DNA of 64,000 nt from Variovorax sp. 770b2 (GTDB lineage: Bacteria; Pseudomonadota; Gammaproteobacteria; Burkholderiales; Burkholderiaceae_C). The translations under genes were made by a program, and so were the position numbers. The DNA lies in assembly GCF_900115685.1 (NCBI RefSeq), contig NZ_FOXJ01000001.1:1521796-1585795 (forward strand). Reading direction: 5' to 3'. Positions within the stretch are counted from its first letter, which is position 1. Each line of letters opens with the position of its first letter. Shown here piece by piece: positions 30,111 to 39,210 of this stretch. The notes under the pieces were generated by a model. That model was not told where the DNA came from, did not search any database, and saw only the letters and a list, made by a program, of their open reading frames with translations.

Positions 30111-33100
30111 GTCGCTACGGGAACCGGTCGCCGGCGACCTGGGCGCGCTCTGCGAGCACTTCGGCATCGCCACCGGGTATTTCGATGCGTTCGGCACGCG
30201 GCGCGAGGCCTCCGCGCAGAGCCTCGTCGCGCTGCTGGCCGAGTTCGGCGTGCGGCTGGACAACGCCGCCGATGCGGGCCGCGTGCTGGAGGACGCGCGC
30301 CGCGCGCGCTGGGCCGAGGCGCTGCCGCCGGTGCACGTCGTGAACGCCGGCAGCCCGGCGTGGACGGTCCCGCTGCGCCTGCCGGCATCGACGGGCCGCC
30401 TGCGCTGGCAGATCAGCGACGAGCAGGGGCGCGAAGTGGAAGGCGAGACCGACATCGAGGCGCTGCACGGCGCCGGCCGCAGCGACATCGACGGCGTCTC
30501 CCTGTGCGAACGCATCCTGCGGATGCCGCTGGCGCTGGAATCTGGCTACCACCGGCTGCGCATCGAAGGCCTGCGTGGCGAGACCCTCGTGCTGGCCACG
30601 CCGGGCCGCTGCTACCGGCCGCCCGCCGTGCGCGACGGCGGCCACGGCGGCCACGGCGGCCACGGCGGCCGTGCCTGGGGCACGGCGGTGCAGCTCTACA
30701 GCCTGCGTTCGCCGCGCAACTGGGGCATCGGCGATTTCGGCGATCTTGAAGACCTCGCCGTGCGGATGGCGGCGGAGGGCGCCGACCTCATCGGCCTGAA
30801 CCCGCTGCACGCGCTGTTCGCAAGCACGCCGTCGAACGCGAGCCCGTACAGCCCGTCGTCCCGCCAGCAGCTCAACGTGCTCTACATCGACGTGGAGGCG
30901 GTGGACGGCTTTGCAGGCTGCACGCCGGCCCTCGAACGCGTGCGCTCGCCCGACTTCCAGGCGCGGCTCGCCGCGTTGCGCGCCGCTGCGCTGGTGGACT
31001 ACGTGGGCGTGGCCGCGGCGAAATTCGAAGTGCTGGCCTTGCTGTTCGCCGATTTCTGCGAGCGGCACCTGCCCGTGGAAAGCGCACCCAGCGAAACGGG
31101 CAGGGAGTTCCTGGCCTTCGTCGCGGAGCGCGGCGAGGCGCTGCGCCAGCACGCGCTGTTCGAAGTGCTTCAGGCGCACTTCCTCGCGACCGAAGGCAAT
31201 GCACGGGATGCCTGGGACTGGCACGCCTGGCCGGCCGCCTGCCGCGATCCGGATTCCGCCGAGGTGACCGCCTTTGCGGTGGCGCATGCACAGCGCGTGC
31301 AGTTCCACCAGTACCTGCAGTGGCTGGCCGACCGCCAGTTGACGCGGGTTGCCGCGCGTTGCGAGGCCCTCGGCATGGGCGTGGGCCTGTACGTGGACCT
31401 GGCGGTGTCGGTCGATCGCGCCGGCTCCGACGCCTGGGGCGCGCAGCAGGTGTTTGCCGGGGGCGCCAGCGTCGGCGCGCCGCCGGACGAGTTCAACCCC
31501 GCCGGCCAGGGCTGGGGCCTGCCGCCGCTGCGGCCCGACCGCCTGCGTGCGGACGGCTACCGCTTCTTCATCGAAACGCTGCGCGCCGGCATGCGCGGCG
31601 CGGGCGCGCTGCGCATCGACCACGTGATGGGCCTGATGCGCCTGTTCTGGATTCCGCGGGGCGCCACTGCACGCGAGGGCGCGTATGTCTATTACCCGCT
31701 GGACGAGATGCTCGCCATCGTGGCGATCGAGAGCCACCGGCACCGCTGCATGGTGGTCGGCGAAGACCTCGGCACGGTCGAGGACGCGGTGCGCGATGCG
31801 CTCGCGAAGGCCGATGTGCTGTCGTACCGGCTGCTGTATTTCGAGAAGCGGCAGGACGGCGGCTTCCAGCAGCCCGATGCCTATCCGCCGGCCGCGCTGG
31901 TGGCGATCGGCACGCACGACCTGGCGACCTTCGCGGGCTGGTGGACGGCCAACGACCTGCGCGAGCGGCTGGCGCTCGACCTGTTCCCCGACCCGGCCAT
32001 CTTCGACAAGCAGCTGGTCGACCGCATGCAGGAGCGCGTCGCGCTGATGCAGGCCTTGCAGCAGGCCGGCCTGGTGTCGCGCGAGGACGTGGCCGAGGCG
32101 GCAGGCCTTGCGCTGCCGTCGCCCCGCATCGTCGAGGCCGCGCATGCCTTCCTGGCCGCCGCGCCCTCGGCACTGATGATGGTGCAGCTGGAAGACGTGG
32201 CCGGCGTGGTGGCGCAGGCCAACATGCCGGGCACGGTCGAGCAGCACCCCAACTGGCGGCGCAAGCTGCCCGAGGCGATCGCGGCACTGGCCGGGAGCGA
32301 GCGCATGCGCGGCATCGGCGAGGCCTTGCGCGCGGCGCGGCCACGCCCGGTGGCGGCCGCCGAAGGGCGAGCGGCCGCCGGCTTGCAGACCCGCGTGCCG
32401 CGCGCCACCTACCGGCTGCAGTTCCACAAGGACTTCGGCTTCGACGACGCGATCCGCGTGCTGCCGTACCTCGCCAAGCTGGGTGTGAGCCACGTGTACT
32501 GCTCGCCGATCCAGCGGGCCCGCGCGGGCAGCATGCACGGCTACGACGTGGTCGCGCATGCGGAGGTCAACCCCGAGCTCGGCGGCGAGGAAGGCTTTGC
32601 GCGCTTCGTCGCGGCGCTGAAGGCCCACGGCCTCGGCCAGCTGCTGGACATGGTGCCCAACCACATGGGCGTGTTCGGCGCCGACAACGCCTGGTGGATG
32701 GACGTGCTGGAGAACGGCCCCGCCTCGCGTTTCGCGCAGCACTTCGACATCGACTGGCAGCCGCTGAACGTCGAGCTCACCGGCAAGGTGCTGCTGCCCA
32801 TCCTGGGCGTGCACTACGGCGAGGCGCTGGAGAGCGGCGAGCTGGTCTTGCACTTCGAGCGCGAGAGCGGCGGCTTCGCCATCCGCTATTTCGATCACCG
32901 ATTTCCGCTGGCGCCAGAGAGCTATCCCGTGGTGCTGGAGCGGGCGCTGGCGCGCCTTGGCGACGGCGATGCCTCGGGCCGGCTGGCAAGCCTGTCCACC
33001 GCGTTCGGCCACCTGCCGGGGCGCAGCGCCGCGTCGCCCGATGACCTCGCCGAACGCGTGCGCGACAAGGAACTGCTCAAGGGCCGGCTCGCACGTCTGG

Positions 33101-35283
33101 CGCGGCAGCGCCCCGCCGTGGCACAGGCACTCGCGGCGTCGGTGGCCGAGCTGAACCTCGGCGCGCCGCAAGCCCGCGATGCGCTGCACCGGCTCATCGA
33201 GCTGCAGGCCTACCGGCTCGCGCACTGGCGCGTGGCGGCGGACGAGATCAACTACCGCCGCTTCTTCGACATCAACGACCTCGCGGCGGTGCGCATGGAG
33301 CGCGACGAGGTGTTCGAAGCGACGCAGTCGTTCGCGCTGGACCTTGCGGCGTCCGGCGTGGTGGACGGCCTGCGCATCGACCACCCCGACGGGCTCTACG
33401 ACCCGGCCGAGTACTTCCGCAAGCTCCAGGAAGGCTATGCGCGGCGCGCCGGGCTGGTGCTGCCCACGCACGACGCCGACGGCCGGCCCGCGCGCCCGCT
33501 CTACGTGGTGGCCGAGAAGATCGCCGGGGCGCACGAGGAAGTGCCCGAGCGCTGGCACGTGCACGGCACCACCGGCTACCGCTTTGCGAACGTGGCCAAC
33601 GGCGTGCTGGTGGACACCGCGGCCGAGGCGGGCGTGGTGCACGCCTGGCAGCGCTTCACCGGCGAGATGGAGGACTTCGCCTCGATCTGCCGCGCCGGCC
33701 GGCGCGAGGTGATGCGCAACGCGCTGTCGTCGGAGCTGAACGTGCTTTCCACCGAACTGCTGCGCATCGCCAGGGCCGACCGCAGCACGCGCGATTACAC
33801 GCTCAATGCGCTGCGGCGCGCGCTGGCCGATGTCGGCGCGTGCATGCCGGTGTACCGGACCTACATCGTCGATGGGCCTTCGGCGCAGGACATCCGGTTC
33901 ATCGACGAGGCCGTGGACGAAGCCGCGCGCCAGAGCGGCGATGCCGACCGGTCGATCTTCGACTTCGTGCGCAGTGCGCTGCGCGGAGAGGCCGTGGCCT
34001 GTGCGCCGCCGGCGCTGGGCGAACGGGTGCGGCGCTTCGCGGTGCGCTTCCAGCAGTTCAGCGCGCCGGTGGCGGCCAAGGGCGTGGAAGACACCGCGTT
34101 CTACCGCTACTTTCCGCTGGCCTCGCTCAACGAGGTGGGCGGCGAGCCGGACCGGTTCGGCATCGAGGTCGAGGAATTCCATGCGCTGAGCGCCGACCGC
34201 GCGCTGCGCTGGCCGCACACGATGCTGGCGACCTCGACGCACGACAACAAGCGCTCCGAAGACGTGCGCAACCGGATCGACGTGCTCTCCGAAATGCCCG
34301 ACGAATGGGTGCGGGCGCTGACCCGATGGCACGGCCTGTGCCGCGCGATGCGAAGGAAGCTGGCGACCGGCGAAGCGCCGTCGCGCGCCGACGAGTACCT
34401 GCTGTACCAGACCTTGCTGGGCACCTTGCCCCTGGGCGGGCTCGATGCCGGCACTGCAACGGCGTTCGGCGACCGCATCTGGCAGTACATGCAGAAAGCC
34501 GCGCGCGAGGCCAAGCTGCGCACGCGCTGGTCGCACCCCGACGCGGACTACGAAGCCGCGCTCGAACGCTTCGTGCGCGAGCTGCTGGCGAACCCGGAGG
34601 AGGGCGCCTGCCTGCCCGACATCCAGCGGCTGGCGGACCGGCTGGCGTGGTTCGGCGCATGGAACAGCCTCACGCTCACGCTGCTGAAATACGGCTCGCC
34701 GGGCGTGCCCGATCTCTACCAGGGCAGCGAGCTCATCGAGTTGAGCCTGGTCGATCCGGACAACCGGCGTCCCGTGGACTACGCGCTGCGCCAGCAACGG
34801 CTCGACGCGCTGCACGCGATGGCCGACCAGGACGGCCTGGCCACGCGCGTGGGCGCGATGGCCGCGGCGCCGCACGACGGCCACGCCAAGCTCTGGTTCA
34901 TCTGGCGATTGCTGTCGCTGCGGCGGGCGCAGCCGCTGCTGTTCCGCGAAGGCAGCTACGAGCCGTTGACGGTCGAAGGGCCGCTTGCGAAGCACGTCGT
35001 GGCGTTCGCGCGCCGACACGAGGGCCAGGTGCTGGTGATTCTTGCGGGGCGGTTGTTCGTCGGACTTTCGGACCACAGTGCGGATGAGGACGCCACGCCG
35101 GCACTGCCGGATGCGATGCGATGGGACGGCACGACGGTGCGCCTGCCCGAAGACCTCGGCGCGACCGGGCTCTGCAACCTGCTGACCGGCGAAACGGTTT
35201 CCGCCGCTGCCGGCACGGTGCGCCTGGCCGATGCCTTCCGCCACCTGCCGTGGGCGGCGCTGGTCGTCGGCACCTCGCCCTGA
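30100..35283 (+). CDS. treY: 4-alpha-glucanotransferase fused to malto-oligosyltrehalose synthase
   Basis: A single 1727-residue frame with two complete enzymes. Residues 1-~745 are MalQ (GH77): nucleophile D507 (ALRIDHVMGLMRLFW), acid/base E555 (VVGEDLGTVE), D607 (IGTHDLATFAGWW). Residues ~768-1727 are TreY (GH13), starting RATYRLQFHKDFGF, with D1094 (GLRIDHPDGLYDP), E1139 (VVAEK) and D1382 (STHDNKRSEDVR). The linker is short (about residues 745-767, Ala/Arg-rich). MalQ would rebuild longer maltodextrins, TreY converts the reducing end to trehalose, and TreZ releases it. A (Gly-Gly-His)n repeat lies near residue 180. No frameshift is seen. The stop abuts the convergent ctaD stop. Confidence 0.93.
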   Translation: MRDESLREPVAGDLGALCEHFGIATGYFDAFGTRREASAQSLVALLAEFGVRLDNAADAGRVLEDARRARWAEALPPVHVVNAGSPAWTVPLRLPASTGRLRWQISDEQGREVEGETDIEALHGAGRSDIDGVSLCERILRMPLALESGYHRLRIEGLRGETLVLATPGRCYRPPAVRDGGHGGHGGHGGRAWGTAVQLYSLRSPRNWGIGDFGDLEDLAVRMAAEGADLIGLNPLHALFASTPSNASPYSPSSRQQLNVLYIDVEAVDGFAGCTPALERVRSPDFQARLAALRAAALVDYVGVAAAKFEVLALLFADFCERHLPVESAPSETGREFLAFVAERGEALRQHALFEVLQAHFLATEGNARDAWDWHAWPAACRDPDSAEVTAFAVAHAQRVQFHQYLQWLADRQLTRVAARCEALGMGVGLYVDLAVSVDRAGSDAWGAQQVFAGGASVGAPPDEFNPAGQGWGLPPLRPDRLRADGYRFFIETLRAGMRGAGALRIDHVMGLMRLFWIPRGATAREGAYVYYPLDEMLAIVAIESHRHRCMVVGEDLGTVEDAVRDALAKADVLSYRLLYFEKRQDGGFQQPDAYPPAALVAIGTHDLATFAGWWTANDLRERLALDLFPDPAIFDKQLVDRMQERVALMQALQQAGLVSREDVAEAAGLALPSPRIVEAAHAFLAAAPSALMMVQLEDVAGVVAQANMPGTVEQHPNWRRKLPEAIAALAGSERMRGIGEALRAARPRPVAAAEGRAAAGLQTRVPRATYRLQFHKDFGFDDAIRVLPYLAKLGVSHVYCSPIQRARAGSMHGYDVVAHAEVNPELGGEEGFARFVAALKAHGLGQLLDMVPNHMGVFGADNAWWMDVLENGPASRFAQHFDIDWQPLNVELTGKVLLPILGVHYGEALESGELVLHFERESGGFAIRYFDHRFPLAPESYPVVLERALARLGDGDASGRLASLSTAFGHLPGRSAASPDDLAERVRDKELLKGRLARLARQRPAVAQALAASVAELNLGAPQARDALHRLIELQAYRLAHWRVAADEINYRRFFDINDLAAVRMERDEVFEATQSFALDLAASGVVDGLRIDHPDGLYDPAEYFRKLQEGYARRAGLVLPTHDADGRPARPLYVVAEKIAGAHEEVPERWHVHGTTGYRFANVANGVLVDTAAEAGVVHAWQRFTGEMEDFASICRAGRREVMRNALSSELNVLSTELLRIARADRSTRDYTLNALRRALADVGACMPVYRTYIVDGPSAQDIRFIDEAVDEAARQSGDADRSIFDFVRSALRGEAVACAPPALGERVRRFAVRFQQFSAPVAAKGVEDTAFYRYFPLASLNEVGGEPDRFGIEVEEFHALSADRALRWPHTMLATSTHDNKRSEDVRNRIDVLSEMPDEWVRALTRWHGLCRAMRRKLATGEAPSRADEYLLYQTLLGTLPLGGLDAGTATAFGDRIWQYMQKAAREAKLRTRWSHPDADYEAALERFVRELLANPEEGACLPDIQRLADRLAWFGAWNSLTLTLLKYGSPGVPDLYQGSELIELSLVDPDNRRPVDYALRQQRLDALHAMADQDGLATRVGAMAAAPHDGHAKLWFIWRLLSLRRAQPLLFREGSYEPLTVEGPLAKHVVAFARRHEGQVLVILAGRLFVGLSDHSADEDATPALPDAMRWDGTTVRLPEDLGATGLCNLLTGETVSAAAGTVRLADAFRHLPWAALVVGTSP
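30637..30672 (+). repeat. 9-bp tandem repeat inside malQ domain
   Basis: GGCGGCCAC occurs three times exactly and a fourth time as GGCGGCCGT. It encodes GGHGGHGGHGGR between the N-terminal region and the catalytic domain of MalQ. In-frame unit length means copy-number change would not break the gene. Confidence 0.9.
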
Positions 35284-37782
35284 TCAGCCGAGCACCACCG
35301 GCACCAGCTGCACCGCGAGCGCGCCGATGAGGCCCTGCGCGGTGACGCAGTGCCACATCAACGCGGTGTTGTCGAGCGTGGCCCGCGCCGCGGGCTGCAG
35401 CTTGCCGGTCCACGAGCGCGCGAGCAGGTAGCCGCCCATGAGCATCAGCACGGCGACGTGGAAGGCCTGGTAGCCGAGCAGCATGCCGACGGTGGCGCTC
35501 CAGGCCTGGTCGCGCGGATCGAGGCCCGCCTTCCAGTGGCCCGTGAGATCGAACCCGAGCGCGCAGGCCGCGCAAAGCATGGCGAAGGCCGTCAGCAGCC
35601 GCACGGCGCCCTGGCCACCCTGTTTCAGCCTGCGCACCGCCACCGCCATGCCGGCGGAGCCCAGCAGCAGCAACAGCATCGACGCGGCTGGCCAGCGCAG
35701 CGGCGGCAGCGACACGCCGGGCGGCGGGCACACCTCGGCGGCCATCGACAGGTGGATGTGCGCGAACAGGAAGGACACGAAGACCGTCATGTCCACCGCG
35801 ATCAGCACGATCACCGCCCACCACGAATGCGAGGCCCGCCCCGTGGCCCCGACCGGCAGGCGGATGCCGTGGCCCACGTCGGCCGTCGCTGTCGGTGGTG
35901 GCTGGTCGGAACCCCAGAGCCAGCGCAGCATCGCGACGATCGCGAGCAGCCCGAACGCGAACGCGAGCACCGCCTGCGACGCCGTGAGCAGCAGAAAGAA
36001 CCCCGCCGTTCCCACCGCCGCGATCAACGGCCACCAGCCATCGGTCGGCAGCCGCAGCAAGTGCATGGGGCGTGCATCGCGGGCGCTGGTCACCAGCGTC
36101 TCGCGTCCGCCGAAGACGGTGCCGGGCAGCCAGTGCCGGCCGGCCTCGACCTGCTGCGGGAGATCGGGCTCGCGCCACAGCGGATAGAGCGAATCGACCT
36201 CGGGAATGCTGCGCACGCCGTAGTCGCGCGCGGGCAGCCATTCGAGCGTGCCCGCGCCCCAGGGGTTGCCGTGGTCCTTTGCTGGGCGGCGCATCGTGCG
36301 CACCGCGTCGATGAAGAACAGCAGCACGCCTGCCGCGAGCACGAAGGCGCCCACGGTCGAGGCCATGTTCAGTCCGTTCCAGCCGAGGTCTCCGGGGTAG
36401 GTGTAGATGCGGCGCGGCATGCCCATGAGGCCCGCGATGTGCATCGGGAAGAACGCGAGGTTGAAGCCGCCGAACATCAGCCCGAACACCCAGCGGCCCC
36501 GGCGCTCCGGGAGCCGGTGCCCGTTGAACACCGGCGCCCAGTAGTAGAAGCCCGCGAACACCGGGAACACCATGCCGCCGATCAGCACGTAGTGCAGGTG
36601 GGCCACGATGAAGTAGCTGTCGTGCGCCTGCCAGTCGAAGGGCAGCACCGCCACCATCACGCCGGTGAGGCCACCGAGCACGAAGATGAAGTGAAAGCCC
36701 AGGAGAAAGAGCGTGGGCACATCGAGCGTGACGCGGCCGCGCCAGAAAGTGGCGATCCACGCGAACACCTGCATGCCGCTCGGAATCGCCACCATGAAGC
36801 TGGCCGCCGAGACCACCAGCATCGAGACGTTGCCCAGCCCCGTGGTGAACATGTGGTGCGCCCACAGCAGGAAGCTCACCACGCCCACGCCGACGAGCGC
36901 CATCACCACCGCGCGATGGCCCACCAGCGGCGTGCGCGCGAGCGTGGCCACCATCACCGACACCATGCCGGCCGCGGGCAGGAAGATGATGTAGACCTCC
37001 GGGTGCCCGAAGAACCAGAACAGGTGCTGCCACAGCACCGGGTCGCCGCCGCGCGCGGGAATGAAGAAGGGCCAGTCGAAGGCGCGCTCCAGCTCCAGCA
37101 GCGTGGTCGCCGCGATGACAGCCGGAAACGCGAACACGATCATCAGCGCGCTCACCAGCATGGCCCACGCGAACACCGGCATGCGCATGAGCGTCATGCC
37201 CGGCGCGCGCGTGAAGAGGATGCCGATGATCAGTTCGATGGCCCCCGCGATGGCCGAGATCTCGATGAAGCCGATGCCCAGCAGCCACCAGTCCGCACCC
37301 CGGCCGGGCGAAAATTCCTTGCTCGTGAGCGGCGGGTACATGAACCAGCCGCCGTCGGGCGATTCGCCGAAGAAGATCGTGCAGAAGAACGCCAGGCCGC
37401 CGATCGCATAGGCCCAGAACGCATAGGCCGAGAGCCGCGGAAATGGCAGGTCGCGCGCGCCCAGCATGCCCGGCAGCAGGTAGACAGCGATGGCCTCCAC
37501 GATCGGCACCGCGAAGAGAAACATCATCACGGTGCCGTGCATCGTGAAGAGCTGGTTGTACGTTTGCGCGCCGATGAGGTCGTTGCCAGGCACTGCCAGC
37601 TGGGCCCGCATCATCAGCGCGAGGATGCCGGCCAGCACGAAGAACAGCATCGCGGTGGCGATGTAGAAGACGCCGATGTGCGTGTTGTTGACGGCCGAGA
37701 GCAGGCGCCAGCCGCGCGGCGCGCGCCATGCACGTTCGAGCGCTTCGCGTTCGCCTTCGGGGCGTCCGGTGGGAGGGGTCAT
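35284..37782 (-). CDS. ctaD: Cytochrome c oxidase subunit I fused to subunit III
   Basis: 832 residues. Residues ~15-545 are subunit I: NNTHIGVFYIATA, heme ligand region NQLFTMHGTVMMF, HLFWFFGHPEVYI (CuB/heme site), WAHHMFTTG, and HDSYFIVAHLHYVLIGG with the late heme ligands. After a hydrophilic linker, residues ~625-832 hold the subunit III-like helices (WWAVIVLIAVDMTVFVSFLFAH; YQAFHVAVLMLMGGYLLARS). Such I+III fusions occur in caa3-type and alternative aa3 oxidases. The ATG at 37782 overlaps the ctaC stop by 4 bp. It reduces oxygen in the inner membrane. Confidence 0.92.
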   Translation of the reverse strand: MTPPTGRPEGEREALERAWRAPRGWRLLSAVNNTHIGVFYIATAMLFFVLAGILALMMRAQLAVPGNDLIGAQTYNQLFTMHGTVMMFLFAVPIVEAIAVYLLPGMLGARDLPFPRLSAYAFWAYAIGGLAFFCTIFFGESPDGGWFMYPPLTSKEFSPGRGADWWLLGIGFIEISAIAGAIELIIGILFTRAPGMTLMRMPVFAWAMLVSALMIVFAFPAVIAATTLLELERAFDWPFFIPARGGDPVLWQHLFWFFGHPEVYIIFLPAAGMVSVMVATLARTPLVGHRAVVMALVGVGVVSFLLWAHHMFTTGLGNVSMLVVSAASFMVAIPSGMQVFAWIATFWRGRVTLDVPTLFLLGFHFIFVLGGLTGVMVAVLPFDWQAHDSYFIVAHLHYVLIGGMVFPVFAGFYYWAPVFNGHRLPERRGRWVFGLMFGGFNLAFFPMHIAGLMGMPRRIYTYPGDLGWNGLNMASTVGAFVLAAGVLLFFIDAVRTMRRPAKDHGNPWGAGTLEWLPARDYGVRSIPEVDSLYPLWREPDLPQQVEAGRHWLPGTVFGGRETLVTSARDARPMHLLRLPTDGWWPLIAAVGTAGFFLLLTASQAVLAFAFGLLAIVAMLRWLWGSDQPPPTATADVGHGIRLPVGATGRASHSWWAVIVLIAVDMTVFVSFLFAHIHLSMAAEVCPPPGVSLPPLRWPAASMLLLLLGSAGMAVAVRRLKQGGQGAVRLLTAFAMLCAACALGFDLTGHWKAGLDPRDQAWSATVGMLLGYQAFHVAVLMLMGGYLLARSWTGKLQPAARATLDNTALMWHCVTAQGLIGALAVQLVPVVLG

Positions 37783-38714
37783 TTCAGTTGACCGAGCCAT
37801 GCGGCGATGGATTGCAGCGTGGCCGCGTCGATGCGTTCGCCCGACGAAGGCATGCGCGCGCCGGGCTTGAGCTGCTGCGTGTGGGCGACCCAGGCGGCGA
37901 GCTGTGCGGGCTCGTTGGGCACCGTGCCCGCACCAAGGTAGAGGCGGCTGCCGACGTGGGTGAGGTCGGGGCCGAGGCGACTCTCTTCGCTCACGCCGCG
38001 CACCGTGTGGCAGGCGTTGCAGCGGTTCGCGAGGAAGGCCTCGCGGCCGCGTTCGATGTCGGGTGACGAAGGTGCCCCGGCGGGCTTGGCTTGCGCCGCG
38101 AGCCATGCCTCGAATTCGGCCGGCGCCTCGGCCACCACGTGCAGCGCCATGCGCGCGTGCTGCTCGCCGCAGTATTCGGCGCACTGGCCGCGGAACGTGC
38201 CGGGGCGGTCGGCCTGCAGCTGCAGGTGCTGCACGCGGCCGGGCAGCATGTCCATCTTGCCGCCCAGCGCGGGCACCCAGAAGCTGTGGATCACGTCCGC
38301 GCTGCCCAGGCCGAAATACACGGGGCGGCCGACCGGAATGCGGATCTCGTTGGCGGTGGCGATTTCCGCGCCGGTGGCCGGGTCGCGGTAGCGCACCTCC
38401 CACCACCACATGTGCGCGGTGATGCCGACGATGAGCGCATCTTTCGGCGGCACGGCCCGCCATGTCGGCCGGTGCCACTCGCTGTATGCGAACAGCGCGA
38501 CCAGCACCACCACCGGAAAGGCGACGCCGCCGCCGATCACCCAGAGGCGCGCGTTCAACGTGCCGGTGTGCCTGCGCGCCGCCAGCGCGAGCAGCGCCAT
38601 CACACCGAAGAAGATCACCGCCGCGCCCGCGACCAAGAGGCCGGTGACGCCCAGCAGCGTGTCCGCGACCGGCCCCGCGGCCTGCAGTGCGGATTGCGAA
38701 GGCGCGTTGCTCAT
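37779..38714 (-). CDS. ctaC: Cytochrome c oxidase subunit II with cytochrome c domain
   Basis: 311 residues. Two N-terminal membrane helices (about 20-45 and 58-80), then a cupredoxin domain with CuA ligands (HSFWVPALGGKMDM, GQCAEYCGEQHARM) and a C-terminal heme c domain with CNACH and a PSSGERIDA Met-ligand region. This is the caa3-type subunit II. It overlaps the cytochrome c gene upstream and ctaD downstream by 4 bp each, so the three are an operon. Confidence 0.93.
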   Translation of the reverse strand: MSNAPSQSALQAAGPVADTLLGVTGLLVAGAAVIFFGVMALLALAARRHTGTLNARLWVIGGGVAFPVVVLVALFAYSEWHRPTWRAVPPKDALIVGITAHMWWWEVRYRDPATGAEIATANEIRIPVGRPVYFGLGSADVIHSFWVPALGGKMDMLPGRVQHLQLQADRPGTFRGQCAEYCGEQHARMALHVVAEAPAEFEAWLAAQAKPAGAPSSPDIERGREAFLANRCNACHTVRGVSEESRLGPDLTHVGSRLYLGAGTVPNEPAQLAAWVAHTQQLKPGARMPSSGERIDAATLQSIAAWLGQLK

Positions 38715-39136
38715 TCGAGCGCGAGCAGGTAGGCCGCCATGTCGCGCGCGTCGGTGGGGGACACGCCCATCGTCGGCATCACGGTGCCGGGCACCAGCGA
38801 GGCAGGGGCGACGATCCAGTTAGCCAGCGTGTCGGGGCGGTTCGGCACGCGGCCGGCGATGTAGCTGCGGCGGCCGAAGGCGCCGAGCGGCGGGCCGGCC
38901 GCACCCTGTGCGATCGGCACGCCGGGAATGGCATGGCAGCTGCCGCACTGGTACTGCGCGAGCAGCCGCTGGCCCGCGAGGCGCTGGGCCGATGGCGCGT
39001 CGCCATACGGCAGCGCGCGCTCGCCGAGTTCGCAGCCGCTCGCCAATGCGGCAAGGAGCAGGGCGGCGCAAACGACGGGAGGGACGCGGCGGGAAGAGGC
39101 ACGGCGGATATCGGGGACACGGGGAGGCATGGCCAT
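38711..39136 (-). CDS. Cytochrome c lipoprotein (mono-heme)
   Basis: 141 residues. The N-terminal hydrophobic segment ends in a lipobox-like LASGC, so the mature protein is probably membrane-anchored by lipid. One heme site CGSCH (about residue 64) is followed by GPPLGAFGRRSYIAG and a distal Met in MPTMGVS. It resembles the small cytochrome c encoded with alternative oxidases, which may donate electrons to subunit II. It starts the oxidase operon and is divergent from another cytochrome c gene. Confidence 0.85.
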   Translation of the reverse strand: MAMPPRVPDIRRASSRRVPPVVCAALLLAALASGCELGERALPYGDAPSAQRLAGQRLLAQYQCGSCHAIPGVPIAQGAAGPPLGAFGRRSYIAGRVPNRPDTLANWIVAPASLVPGTVMPTMGVSPTDARDMAAYLLALE

Positions 39137-39210
39137 CCGCGGATTCTGCGAGCGCGGACGCGGCTTGCGCCGACACGGCAGCCCTGGTGCGCGTCAGACA
39201 ATGCCGCCAA

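Noticed and set aside
30637..30672. Short repeats as a CRISPR-like array
   Set aside because: Units are 9 bp, contiguous without spacers, and coding in frame.
30115..35244. Long minus-strand frame opposite malQ::treY
   Set aside because: Same type of antisense shadow; the plus-strand protein has all catalytic motifs of two enzymes.
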